Part shown: piece after piece, positions 47,121-55,459 of the stretch | Layout of the letters: each line of letters opens with the position of its first letter | How positions within the stretch are numbered: position 1 is the stretch's first letter | Assembly (NCBI GenBank): GCA_937928165.1 | Contig: CALFVT010000007.1 | Coordinates: 101,845 to 165,844 of the forward strand | Direction: 5' to 3' | Source: an uncultured Caulobacterales bacterium | Lineage (GTDB): Bacteria; Pseudomonadota; Alphaproteobacteria; Caulobacterales; Maricaulaceae | Length of the DNA stretch: 64,000 nt | Translations under genes and position numbers: made by a program | The notes under the pieces: generated by a model | What the model was told of the DNA's origin: nothing | What the model saw: the letters and a program-made list of their open reading frames with translations, nothing else | Database searches by the model: none

Positions 47121-48218
47121 ATGGTTATCGCTGAACCGCGCATTATATCATGGCTGGAGCTGTTGATCGGGTTTGATACCCGTAACGGCAGCGGCGATGA
47201 AGTGGCCTGTGCAAAATGGCTCGCTGAGGCTTTACAAAAATTTGCGCCGGACAGCCTTAAGTTACAAAGTGTTACACGCTCTCGCGGGAAGTCTGATAGC
47301 GCCTATGTCTTAGCCGTTTGGGGCATGCCGAAAATATTGCTCAATGTCCATATTGATACAGTGCCAAGCGGCGAGGGGTGGACGGGCGATCCGCTTCGTT
47401 TAAGGCATGAGAATGACCGTTATATCGGCCTTGGGACGAGCGATATAAAAGGGGCTGCGGCCTGTATATTAGCGGCTCTTGAGCAAGTCACCCCCAAAGA
47501 TGTAGCGATTTTATTTTCCGGTGATGAAGAGCACGGCAGTGAAGTTATGCCGGCCGCAATCGCGGAGAATGACTTGGGCGATATCCCGCATGCCATTGTC
47601 TGCGAGCCAACGTCTTGTACGATGGGCGCACGGCACCGAGGCATGTTGGCGATGAGCGTTAAATTTGCAGGGCCCGGCGGCCATTCTTCTTTATCCGATA
47701 TAACCGAAGCGCCGCTGCAAAAAATTGCGCGGTTTGCGGCCAAGCTATCGGATTATGGCGATAAGTTTAAATCGATTGGCGCACCCGAGTATAAAGGCAT
47801 TTGCCTCAATATTGGCGAGATTAAAAGTGATGGGGCCTATAATGTTATTCCAACGCAGGCGATATTTAAGTTTTCAATGCGCCCACCGCCGGGTGATGGG
47901 ACGGCCCGTCACCAAGAGGCCGCGCAAGCCATTCTACGCGGGCTTTACCCCGAAGTAGTGCTTGATGTGATCGCGGCACTCAATCCGTTTCAATCCCGTG
48001 CCCCAGAGATATTATCGTCAATTTGCCTTGGGCTTGACCCCATTGACCTCCCTTACTGGACTGAGGCGGCCATGCTAAGTGAAGCCGGCGTGAATGCCGT
48101 TGTATTTGGCCCGGGGCATGTCGACCAAGCTCACCGCCCGAATGAATATGTAGAGGGCGCGCAGTTGGTTAAGGCTGCGGGGGTTTATGCAGCGGCGCTT
48201 TCAGGAGCTTTTCTATGA
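47121..48218 (+). CDS. M20-family deacetylase (acetylornithine deacetylase/ArgE-like)
   Basis: 365-residue binuclear zinc hydrolase. Metal ligands and base are visible: His77 and Asp79 (VHIDTVPSG), Asp108 (GTSDIKGAAA), Glu136-Glu137 (SGDEEHGSE), EPTSC, and the C-terminal histidine in QAHRPNEYV. The best reading is acetylornithine deacetylase. Because the next gene is an acetylglutamate synthase-like protein, as in Xanthomonas, N-acetylcitrulline deacetylase is an alternative. AAAGGGAC precedes the ATG, and the stop overlaps the next start (ATGA). Confidence 0.8.
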   Translation: MVIAEPRIISWLELLIGFDTRNGSGDEVACAKWLAEALQKFAPDSLKLQSVTRSRGKSDSAYVLAVWGMPKILLNVHIDTVPSGEGWTGDPLRLRHENDRYIGLGTSDIKGAAACILAALEQVTPKDVAILFSGDEEHGSEVMPAAIAENDLGDIPHAIVCEPTSCTMGARHRGMLAMSVKFAGPGGHSSLSDITEAPLQKIARFAAKLSDYGDKFKSIGAPEYKGICLNIGEIKSDGAYNVIPTQAIFKFSMRPPPGDGTARHQEAAQAILRGLYPEVVLDVIAALNPFQSRAPEILSSICLGLDPIDLPYWTEAAMLSEAGVNAVVFGPGHVDQAHRPNEYVEGAQLVKAAGVYAAALSGAFL

Positions 48219-49375
48219 GCCGCGGAGATAAAATGCGCGAGCTTGTAATAAAAAGCCTATCGGCCGTTGGGGCGGAGCGGGAGGCCAAATTTTACGCCGA
48301 TATATTTGCCGCGCAAGAGCCGGAGCGTTTTGCTCTGATTGTACTTGATCCGCGCTGCCTTAAAAACCCCTTGCTTGAGGCCTTGATTAGTAACTTGCGG
48401 ATTTTATCGGATTTAAAACTTACTCCGGTTTTATTGATTGGGGCGCTGGATAGTGACCGTACGCAGGTTAAGTTTTCATCATCCAGACTATCCAAAGAGC
48501 TTGAAGGCGCCGGAGTTCGCACGGCGAAACTAAATACAGCGTCTTATGGTCTGTTCCCTGAAGTTAGAAAATTGGCCACTCAAGGGCGTATGCCAATCCT
48601 TGAGTTTACCAATATGCAGCAAGCGGTTGACTTGCAGGGGGTTGTTAAAGAGCTACAATCGGCGAAAGTTATCTTCTTGCAACCGTCTGGCGGCCTTTCC
48701 GTCGATGGTGACCGGATTGCTGTTGTTAATGTGGATAATATGGATGAACGCCTTGCGGATAGGTATTTATCACCTGGGCAGGTAATATTTAAACATATGG
48801 TGACGGAACTACTTAATGATCCGATGAATAATAGCATCTATATTATGGCCTCACCGCTTAACTTACTCGGCGAGCTTTTTACAACGCGGGGGACCGGGAC
48901 CTTAATGCGGCGCGGCGCACCTTTGATGATTATGGATAGCCTTGCGGGGCTTGATAAAACCCGATTAATGGAAAGCCTAACATCCTCATTTGAGAAAACT
49001 TTGAAACCGCAATTTCTTGAACATAATATCCGCGCCGCGATTATTGAACGGGATTACCGCGGCGGCGCGATTATGACGGATTTTAAAGGCTTAACCTATC
49101 TGTCAAAGTTTTGGGTCACCCATGAAGCGCGCGGTGAGGGGATTGCTCATGATATATGGCAAGCTGCGATCGTCAACCAACCTAAGATTTTTTGGCGTTC
49201 ACGCGAAAATAATAGTTTCAATGATTGGTATATGCGCGTATGCCAAGGCATGCAAATCGTTGAAGGGTGGCGCGTTTTTTGGCGCGGGCTGGATGCCGCA
49301 GACATCGCGGGCGCTGTGATTGCAGCGTCATCTGCACCTGAAGACTTTATCGTTGAAGACGAACCAGCGAAATAA
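48215..49375 (+). CDS. N-acetylglutamate synthase of the kinase/synthase fusion type, kinase motifs degenerate
   Basis: About 386 residues. The N-terminal amino-acid-kinase fold is recognisable (FALIVLDPRCLKN; GTGTLMRRGAPLMIMDS), and the C-terminal acetyltransferase domain (FWVTHEARGEGIAHDIWQAA; FWRSRENNSFNDWY) is the DUF619/NAT type found in vertebrate-like NAGS and in bacterial NAGS/K fusions. The usual KxGG and HGGG kinase motifs are replaced by VLDPR and LIGALD, so I expect synthase rather than kinase activity. It probably makes N-acetylglutamate for arginine synthesis. ATG 48215 or 48233 may be the start. Confidence 0.75.
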   Translation: MSRGDKMRELVIKSLSAVGAEREAKFYADIFAAQEPERFALIVLDPRCLKNPLLEALISNLRILSDLKLTPVLLIGALDSDRTQVKFSSSRLSKELEGAGVRTAKLNTASYGLFPEVRKLATQGRMPILEFTNMQQAVDLQGVVKELQSAKVIFLQPSGGLSVDGDRIAVVNVDNMDERLADRYLSPGQVIFKHMVTELLNDPMNNSIYIMASPLNLLGELFTTRGTGTLMRRGAPLMIMDSLAGLDKTRLMESLTSSFEKTLKPQFLEHNIRAAIIERDYRGGAIMTDFKGLTYLSKFWVTHEARGEGIAHDIWQAAIVNQPKIFWRSRENNSFNDWYMRVCQGMQIVEGWRVFWRGLDAADIAGAVIAASSAPEDFIVEDEPAK

Positions 49376-49405
49376 ACAAAAACCGTGAGTTATAAGGGGA
49401 AAATA

Positions 49406-50527
49406 ATGTCATTGGATATTACGTCTGCGTTTGATGGTGGCAATATTATTGTCAATAAGGCGGCGAAACCGTCGAATATTCGTCTGTCTATTCGCCCGGA
49501 TAATGCCTCTGATTTTTACCAATGGTTTTATTACCGCGTGAGCGGTGGTAAAGGCCAAGACTTGCGCATGGTCATTCAAAATGCCAAGGACGCCGCGTTT
49601 ACTGGCGGATGGGAGAATTACCTAACATGTGCCAGCTATGACCGGGACACATGGTTCCGAGTTGAAACCGCCTATGAAAATGATGAGCTTATCATCTCCC
49701 ATACGCCTGAATATGACAGTGTTTATTATGCTTATTTTGCGCCTTATTCTATGGAACGCCACGCCGATCTGATTGCGTCCTGCTTGCAAGAACCAGGGGT
49801 GAGCCACCGCGTTTTGGGACAGACTATACAGGGGCAAGATTTAGATTGCCTGTCTGTCGGGGACGGGGCGAAAAATATCTGGGTGATTGCCCGTCAACAC
49901 CCTGGCGAGACGATGGCCGAGTGGTGGATGGAAGGGTTTTTATCCCGCTTACTGGACGAGGATGATCCCGTTGCTCGCGTGCTGCGGCAAAAAGCGCGGT
50001 TTCACATTGTGCCAAATATGAACCCGGACGGCTCCAAGAACGGTAATCTACGCACCAATGAGGCGGGGGCAAATTTAAACCGGGAGTGGGGCGTTGCGAC
50101 ATTACAATCCTCGCCCGAAGTTTACCACACAATCAAAGCTATGGACGCGGATAAGCCGGATTTATGTTTTGACGTCCACGGCGATGAGGCCTTGCCTTAT
50201 AATTTTATCGCAGGAGCCGAAGGCATACCGGGCTATACGAATAAACAAGCACAAAACTTAAGCGCATTTCTTGCAGCATATAAGACGGCATCGCCGGATT
50301 TTCAAACCGAGAAAGGCTATGACCTAACCGCGCCCGGAAAGGCAAACTTGACCATGTGCACCAATTATACGGCCCATGCTTATGATTGCCTCGCCATGAC
50401 GCTGGAAATGCCGTTCAAGGATAATGCGAACCTGCCCGATAGTGATTACGGATGGTCACCAGAGCGCGCGGCAAAGCTCGGCGCGGCGGCGCTTGATCCT
50501 ATGCTTGCGGTTATTGATAAGCTTTAA
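49406..50527 (+). CDS. M14-family carboxypeptidase-like protein (cytosolic carboxypeptidase type)
   Basis: 373 residues from ATG 49406, preceded by AAGGGG. The N-terminal beta domain (FYQWFYYRVSGG) is typical of the CCP/AGTPBP group. Zinc ligands lie in ARQHPGETMAEWW (H-x-x-E) and DVHGDEALPYNF (His), the substrate arginine in LNREWG, and the catalytic Glu in TLEMPFKDN. No signal peptide is seen, so it probably acts in the cytoplasm. Bacterial substrates of this group are largely unknown. Confidence 0.85.
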   Translation: MSLDITSAFDGGNIIVNKAAKPSNIRLSIRPDNASDFYQWFYYRVSGGKGQDLRMVIQNAKDAAFTGGWENYLTCASYDRDTWFRVETAYENDELIISHTPEYDSVYYAYFAPYSMERHADLIASCLQEPGVSHRVLGQTIQGQDLDCLSVGDGAKNIWVIARQHPGETMAEWWMEGFLSRLLDEDDPVARVLRQKARFHIVPNMNPDGSKNGNLRTNEAGANLNREWGVATLQSSPEVYHTIKAMDADKPDLCFDVHGDEALPYNFIAGAEGIPGYTNKQAQNLSAFLAAYKTASPDFQTEKGYDLTAPGKANLTMCTNYTAHAYDCLAMTLEMPFKDNANLPDSDYGWSPERAAKLGAAALDPMLAVIDKL

Positions 50528-50594
50528 ACACGGCGTCATTGCGGCCCGTTATAAATAAATTTACGCAGGCAATAGAATCGTCCACAAATACGCT

Positions 50595-51407
50595 ATGCAA
50601 CAATATCTCGACCTTCTCTCCCATGTTATGGAAAACGGTACAGACCGTATGGACCGCACAGGCACAGGCACGCGCGGCGTGTTTGGTTATCAAATGCGCT
50701 TTGATCTAAATGACGGCTTTCCGATGGTCACAACGAAAAAGCTGCATAAAAAGTCGATTATTCATGAGCTGATTTGGTTCCTCGCGGGGGATACAAATGT
50801 CAAATATCTCCAAGACAACGGCGTGCGGATTTGGGATGAATGGGCGGATGAGGCGGGTGATCTTGGCCCAGTCTACGGCAAGCAATGGCGTAGATGGGAG
50901 GGGCCGGACGGGAGCTTGATTGACCAAGTGTCAAATATCGTCACGGCCATTAAAAATAATCCTTATTCCCGCCGCCATATCATTAGCGCGTGGAATCCCG
51001 CGGATGTGGATAATATGGCCCTGCCGCCCTGCCATTGCTTGTTTCAGTTCTTTGTTGCGCCGAACCCCGGCGGCGGACGAGATAAGCTCTCTTGCCAGCT
51101 TTATCAACGCAGCGCGGATATATTCCTCGGCGTGCCGTTTAATATCGCCTCTTATGCGCTGCTCACCCATATGGCCGCGCAGATTTGCGGCTTAGAGGTA
51201 GGAGATTTCGTCCATAGCTTCGGCGATGCCCATATCTATCATAATCACTTCGACCAAGTCCGCCTCCAGCTCACAAGGGAGCCGCGCCCCCTGCCAAAGC
51301 TTAAGGTGAATCCAGACGTTAAAAGCCTATTTGATTTCAAATATGAAGACTTCAAAATCCTCGGCTATAAACCCCACTCCCATATCGCGGGGAAAGTGGC
51401 GGTTTAA
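50595..51407 (+). CDS. thyA: Thymidylate synthase ThyA
   Basis: Folate-dependent methylation of dUMP. The nucleophilic Cys lies in [12 protein letters not shown]. The start region [19 protein letters not shown] and the dUMP-binding [21 protein letters not shown] are complete. 270 residues. Normally followed by folA; here an unrelated short gene starts 4 bp after the stop. Confidence 0.95.
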   Translation: MQQYLDLLSHVMENGTDRMDRTGTGTRGVFGYQMRFDLNDGFPMVTTKKLHKKSIIHELIWFLAGDTNVKYLQDNGVRIWDEWADEAGDLGPVYGKQWRRWEGPDGSLIDQVSNIVTAIKNNPYSRRHIISAWNPADVDNMALPPCHCLFQFFVAPNPGGGRDKLSCQLYQRSADIFLGVPFNIASYALLTHMAAQICGLEVGDFVHSFGDAHIYHNHFDQVRLQLTREPRPLPKLKVNPDVKSLFDFKYEDFKILGYKPHSHIAGKVAV

Positions 51408-51411
51408 GTAT

Positions 51412-51906
51412 ATGTGTCTTGAATTTACTATTGATCAATGGCTTAGACTTTTTCAAATTATTGCGACATTTACGGTTGGTGGTGCTGGTGTTTTTATTGC
51501 TTGGCAACAGATGCGTTCCACGAACCTTCGTTTAAAAATGGATATGTATGACCGTAGATTAAGAGTTTATGATTCAGTGCAAACCTTATTGTTTAAAATG
51601 GGGTATTCACGACTATTCAATGAAGATGATATTTTAAAGTTTTTGAAACAGGTGGAAGCAGCGAATTTTTTGTTCAATGATGATGTTAAGCATGAAATAG
51701 CTCAGCTGAAAAAACTAGGTTTTGAACTATGTTCGTTATCGGAAGAAATTGCTGATAATTTAAAGCAAAAAAATGATCCTGGAGTAGGAGTTCAAGATGA
51801 ACGTGCTGCACTTCAACTAAAACGTAGAAAAATAAAAGAGAACATAAGAAACACTGCTGAAAAGTCACTGCGTCTATTTGACAAGTATTTGGATCTTACT
51901 AAATGA
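51412..51906 (+). CDS. AT-rich membrane-anchored protein of unknown function
   Basis: 164 residues from ATG 51412 (MCLEFTIDQWLRLF). One N-terminal membrane helix spans about 10-32 (LFQIIATFTVGGAGVFIAW). A helical, Lys/Asn-rich cytoplasmic part follows, with coiled-coil character toward the C terminus (RRKIKENIRNTAEKSLRL). The gene is clearly richer in A and T than thyA and anmK on either side, which suggests acquisition. It overlaps anmK by 4 bp (ATGA). No family is recognised. Confidence 0.65.
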   Translation: MCLEFTIDQWLRLFQIIATFTVGGAGVFIAWQQMRSTNLRLKMDMYDRRLRVYDSVQTLLFKMGYSRLFNEDDILKFLKQVEAANFLFNDDVKHEIAQLKKLGFELCSLSEEIADNLKQKNDPGVGVQDERAALQLKRRKIKENIRNTAEKSLRLFDKYLDLTK

Positions 51907-53009
51907 TTGCCCTCGGCCTTATGTCGGGGACGTCTTTGGACGGGATTGATGGGGCGTTTTTGCGCACGGACGGGACCGCCATAGAGCGCTTTGGGCCGTC
52001 CGCTTACCGGGCTTACACTGCCTCTGAGCGGCAGGTTTTAAACGCGGCGACGCAGGCGGCGTTATCTTGGCAGTTTAACGGCCCGCCCCCTGCTATATTC
52101 ACCGAGGCTGAGGCGGCTTTGCATCAGGCCCATCTTGCGCTTATAGAAACATTATTGCAGGCAAATCCAGATTGGGCCAAGGCGCTAGATGTAATCGGCT
52201 TTCATGGCCAGACGGTACTGCACCATCCTGCGGCCGCGGGCCGAAAGGGGCAAACTTTACAGCTCGGGCAGGGCCGCGTTTTAGCGGCGCATTTTGGCGT
52301 GGACTGCGTCTTTGATTTCCGCACGGCTGATGTTGCGGCAGGTGGGCAGGGCGCGCCGCTGGCGCCGATTTACCACAAGGCGCTGTGCACTCACGCAAAG
52401 CTTGGCGGCATAAGCGCGGTGCTGAACCTCGGCGGGGTGGGCAATGTCACCTTGATTGATGGTGATCATCTCTGGGCGAGCGATACTGGGCCTGCCAATG
52501 GCCCGCTTGATCAATGGATGCAAAAACATGGCCGTGATTACGACAAAAACGGCGCGGCATCATTGGTGGGGACTATTGATTTTTTACATATAGACCAATG
52601 GCTTAACCGAGATTTCTTTAAGCGAAAATTACCGCGCTCTGCCGACCGATATGACTTTGATGTCTTGGCGGATATAGCCCGTATGAGCCTGGAAGACGGC
52701 GCAGCGGTCTTGGCTGGATTTACGGCCCATAGCATAGCGGCAACATTATCAGCCATGCCCGTGCAGCCGGAGCGGCTTATTCTGTGCGGGGGCGGGCGGC
52801 ATAACCGGGCCATGCGCCTTATGCTCAAAGAGGCCTGCCGCGTGCCTGTGATGAGCGCCGAAGACATGGGATGGGACAGCGACATGATCGAAGCGCAAGC
52901 CTTTGCCTTTCTTGCTGTCCGCACCCTCAAAGGTTTACCGCTGAGTTTTCCAACTACAACGGGCGTGCCCCGCCCTATGACAGGCGGGAAAATTGCGGTT
53001 AGGGCTTAA
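51903..53009 (+). CDS. anmK: Anhydro-N-acetylmuramic acid kinase AnmK
   Basis: Recycles 1,6-anhydro-MurNAc from cell-wall turnover to MurNAc-6-phosphate. The signature start is LGLMSGTSLDGIDGAF, followed by VIGFHGQTVLHHP, the catalytic ADVAAGGQGAPLAPIYH and LNLGGVGNVTLI. 368 residues, normal length. Its start overlaps the stop of the preceding AT-rich gene. It complements the dipeptide epimerase in peptidoglycan recycling. Confidence 0.93.
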   Translation: MIALGLMSGTSLDGIDGAFLRTDGTAIERFGPSAYRAYTASERQVLNAATQAALSWQFNGPPPAIFTEAEAALHQAHLALIETLLQANPDWAKALDVIGFHGQTVLHHPAAAGRKGQTLQLGQGRVLAAHFGVDCVFDFRTADVAAGGQGAPLAPIYHKALCTHAKLGGISAVLNLGGVGNVTLIDGDHLWASDTGPANGPLDQWMQKHGRDYDKNGAASLVGTIDFLHIDQWLNRDFFKRKLPRSADRYDFDVLADIARMSLEDGAAVLAGFTAHSIAATLSAMPVQPERLILCGGGRHNRAMRLMLKEACRVPVMSAEDMGWDSDMIEAQAFAFLAVRTLKGLPLSFPTTTGVPRPMTGGKIAVRA

Positions 53010-53012
53010 AAG

Positions 53013-53696
53013 TTATTCTTCGGGCAAAAGCCGCATTTCGCGGGGTGGGCAATATTTCGGCTCGAGGTGGCTATCCAGATAATCATCAATCACATCGACC
53101 GCTTCGTCCAAATGATCTGTGTAAAAATGATCGGCGTCTTCAATGCAATATGTGCTAATAAGCTCGCCTTTTTGCACGCGGATTTTCTCGACCACGCGGT
53201 CAACATCATCGGGCGGTACAATGCGGTCTTCGCCGCCGTAGAGCACAAGGCCAGAGGCGGGGCAGGGCGCGAGGAAGGCAAAATCATAAGTGTTGGTCGG
53301 CAGGGACATAGAGATAAAGCCAGAGACCTCCGGGCGGCGCATTAAAAGTTGCATCCCAATCCACGCGCCAAACTGATAGCCGGACACCCAGCTAAACGGG
53401 GCGTTCTGGTTAAAACTTTGCATCCAATCCAGCGCATAGGCGGCGTCTTGCAACTCCCCTTGACCGTTATCATAAACCCCAATAGAGCGGCCCACTCCGC
53501 GGTAATTAAACCGCAAAACCGCAAAGCCGCGGCGCTTATATTGCTCAAACATGGCGACGGGAATACGGTGATCCATATGTCCGCCCGCTTTGGGGTGCGG
53601 CGATAAAATGAGCGCGCAAGGCGCATTGGGGTCATCACTGGGATGATAGCGGCCTTCAAGGCGTCCGTCTGGTCCGTTAAAAATCACCTCTGGCAT
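53013..53696 (-). CDS. Alpha/beta hydrolase-fold protein (COG2945 type), nucleophile missing
   Basis: 227 residues with the dienelactone-hydrolase-like layout: LILSPHPKAGGHMDHRIPVAMF, LRFNYRGVGRSIGVYDNGQGE, SGLVLYGGEDRIVPPDDV and the histidine in EDADHFYTDHLDE. The nucleophile elbow, usually G-x-S-x-G, reads GYQFGAW here, with Gln in the Ser position (CAG codon). The protein may therefore be inactive, or the family may use another residue. Convergent with anmK. Confidence 0.75.
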   Translation of the reverse strand: MPEVIFNGPDGRLEGRYHPSDDPNAPCALILSPHPKAGGHMDHRIPVAMFEQYKRRGFAVLRFNYRGVGRSIGVYDNGQGELQDAAYALDWMQSFNQNAPFSWVSGYQFGAWIGMQLLMRRPEVSGFISMSLPTNTYDFAFLAPCPASGLVLYGGEDRIVPPDDVDRVVEKIRVQKGELISTYCIEDADHFYTDHLDEAVDVIDDYLDSHLEPKYCPPREMRLLPEE

Positions 53697-53719
53697 AGGA
53701 TGACCCCTTATAAAAATGC

Positions 53720-53747
53720 GGCGTAATTTAATATAAAAAATTACGCC
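53720..53747 (-). promoter_or_regulatory. Perfect 10-bp inverted repeat between hydrolase and iscR
   Basis: GGCGTAATTT (53720-53729) and AAATTACGCC (53738-53747) are exact reverse complements around an 8-nt AT loop. It sits 23 bp upstream of the hydrolase start and 8 bp from the IscR box. It could be an operator for the hydrolase gene or an insulating hairpin. Confidence 0.4.
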
Positions 53748-53755
53748 GTTTAAAC

Positions 53756-53784
53756 TTGACTAAAATAGTCGGAATTACTACATG
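53756..53784 (+). promoter_or_regulatory. suf operon promoter overlapped by an IscR-type operator
   Basis: TTGACT (53756-53761), 17-bp spacer, TACATG (53779-53784) form a plausible promoter. The same DNA at 53756-53772 reads TTGACTAAAATAGTCGG, which fits the core of the type 1 IscR consensus YYGACTRWWWYAGTCRR at every position. Binding by the downstream iscR product would cover the -35 box, giving iron-sulfur-dependent self-repression. Confidence 0.7.
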
Positions 53785-53881
53785 CCTCCTCAAATAAGAG
53801 GCGAAACATTCTCTTAACAACTCGTTTTGCAAAAAGCGAGAAAAACCTGCACGGATGGTGTAAAGGACTGGTGTAAAGCTT

Positions 53882-54331
53882 ATGAAACTTACGGCGAAAG
53901 GACGATATGCGGTTATGGCAATGACCGACCTTGCGGCGCAAGGGGCGGGGGCGCTTATACCGTTATCTGATATTGCGGCGCGGCAGAAAATATCACTTTC
54001 CTTCCTTGAGCAGCTCTTTCGGCAGATTCGCCGTGCAGGCCTGATAGAGAGCCAGCGCGGGGCGAAAGGCGGCTATAGGCTTGAGCAGGCGGCGGCAGAT
54101 ATTAGCCTCGACCAGATTATTCTCGCCGTGGATGAGCCGATAAAAACCCATGGCTGTACGCCTGAGGCGCGTCATGGCTGTACGGGATCATCAGAGCGCT
54201 GCTTGACCCATGACCTTTGGGGTGCCCTTGAGAGCCATATTGGCGCGTTTATGTCGTCTGTGACCTTGGCCGATGTTGTCGCCGGACGGGTGACACCGTC
54301 GATAGTGCTTGATATGGAGGCGGCAGAATGA
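53882..54331 (+). CDS. iscR: Rrf2-family iron-sulfur regulator IscR
   Basis: 149 residues. A winged helix-turn-helix (MKLTAKGRYAVMAMTDLAAQ; SLSFLEQLFRQIRRAGLI; GAKGGYRL) precedes a cluster-binding loop with Cys92, Cys100 and Cys107 (spacing CX7CX6C, slightly wider than in E. coli). It probably binds a [2Fe-2S] cluster and represses the suf operon through the box at 53756. Its stop overlaps the next start (ATGA). Confidence 0.9.
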   Translation: MKLTAKGRYAVMAMTDLAAQGAGALIPLSDIAARQKISLSFLEQLFRQIRRAGLIESQRGAKGGYRLEQAAADISLDQIILAVDEPIKTHGCTPEARHGCTGSSERCLTHDLWGALESHIGAFMSSVTLADVVAGRVTPSIVLDMEAAE

Positions 54332-55458
54332 GCGCCGCGCCTAAGTCCCGTATTTACTTGGACTATAACGCCACTTGCCCCGTCACGGCCCGCGTGAAGG
54401 CGGCGATGAGCGAGGCGTGGAATGTCATTGGTAATAGCTCCGCGCAGCATAAAGACGGGCGCGCGGCGGCGGGGATTATCGGGCAGGCCCGCGAAGCCCT
54501 CGGCCTCGCTATGGGGGTTTGTGCGCAAGATATTATCTTTAACGGCGGCGGTACAGAAGGGGATAATACGGCGATTTATTCGGCCATGCGGGCAGGCTGC
54601 AAACGGCTCTTAATATCGGGTATGGATCACCCTGCGACCCTTTTGGCGGCGGAAAACTTCGGCGCCGTGCATGAAGTTATCCCCGCAGACCGAGAGGGAC
54701 GTAGCGATATGGATTGGCTTGCCGCGCGGCTTGCGGCGTGGGATGCGTCGGATGGCCGCCCTTTTGTGGCAATGGTCGCCGCCAATAGCGAGACGGGCGT
54801 TATCCAAGATATTGAGCGGGCGAGCGCGCTTGTGCATGATGCGGGCGGACTTGTCCTTGTGGATGCGGTGCAAGCCCTTGGGAAAATAGAGATGAGTTTT
54901 CAGCCAGATTTTATGGCCGTCTCCGCCCATAAAATAGGCGGCCCGCAAGGGGTGGGCGCGCTTTTTGTGGCCCCTGATGCGCCTTATACATCATTATTAT
55001 CGGGGGGCGGGCAAGAGCGCCGCCGCCGTGCGGGGACGCAAAATGTCGCCGGAATTGCCGGATTTGGCGCGGCCGTTTCGCCGTTGCAAGACCTCTCCCA
55101 TTGCGAAGCTTTACGCGGTCATCTTGAAAGCGAGCTGCAAGCCCTCGAGCCGCACATAACGGTCTTCGGGATGGGCGCAAAAAGATTGCCCAATACAAGC
55201 CTTTTTGCCCTGCCGGACGTAAGCTCTATGACGTTGATGATGCAGCTTGATATAGAAGGGATTTCCGTGAGTACTGGCACTGCCTGTTCATCGGGTAAAA
55301 CCGGTGAGAGCCGCTCTGTGAAAGCTATGGGACGGCTGGATGAAGCGCCGAAAGGTGTAATCCGCGTCAGCTTTGGAGCGGGTAGTGACATGAATGATGT
55401 TGACGCCTTTTTAAAAGCGTGGCGCAAAATACGCAAATTAGACAAGAAAGCAGCCTAA
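54328..55458 (+). CDS. Cysteine desulfurase, IscS/NifS type (class I-like)
   Basis: PLP enzyme that provides persulfide sulfur. 376 residues with [12 protein letters not shown] at the start, the PLP-binding Lys202 in [16 protein letters not shown] and the loop cysteine Cys320 in [16 protein letters not shown]. The long loop around the cysteine places it with class I desulfurases, unlike the SufS encoded 6 kb downstream. It lies between iscR and sufB with overlaps of 4 bp and a 1-bp gap. Confidence 0.9.
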   Translation: MSAAPKSRIYLDYNATCPVTARVKAAMSEAWNVIGNSSAQHKDGRAAAGIIGQAREALGLAMGVCAQDIIFNGGGTEGDNTAIYSAMRAGCKRLLISGMDHPATLLAAENFGAVHEVIPADREGRSDMDWLAARLAAWDASDGRPFVAMVAANSETGVIQDIERASALVHDAGGLVLVDAVQALGKIEMSFQPDFMAVSAHKIGGPQGVGALFVAPDAPYTSLLSGGGQERRRRAGTQNVAGIAGFGAAVSPLQDLSHCEALRGHLESELQALEPHITVFGMGAKRLPNTSLFALPDVSSMTLMMQLDIEGISVSTGTACSSGKTGESRSVKAMGRLDEAPKGVIRVSFGAGSDMNDVDAFLKAWRKIRKLDKKAA

Positions 55459-55459
55459 T

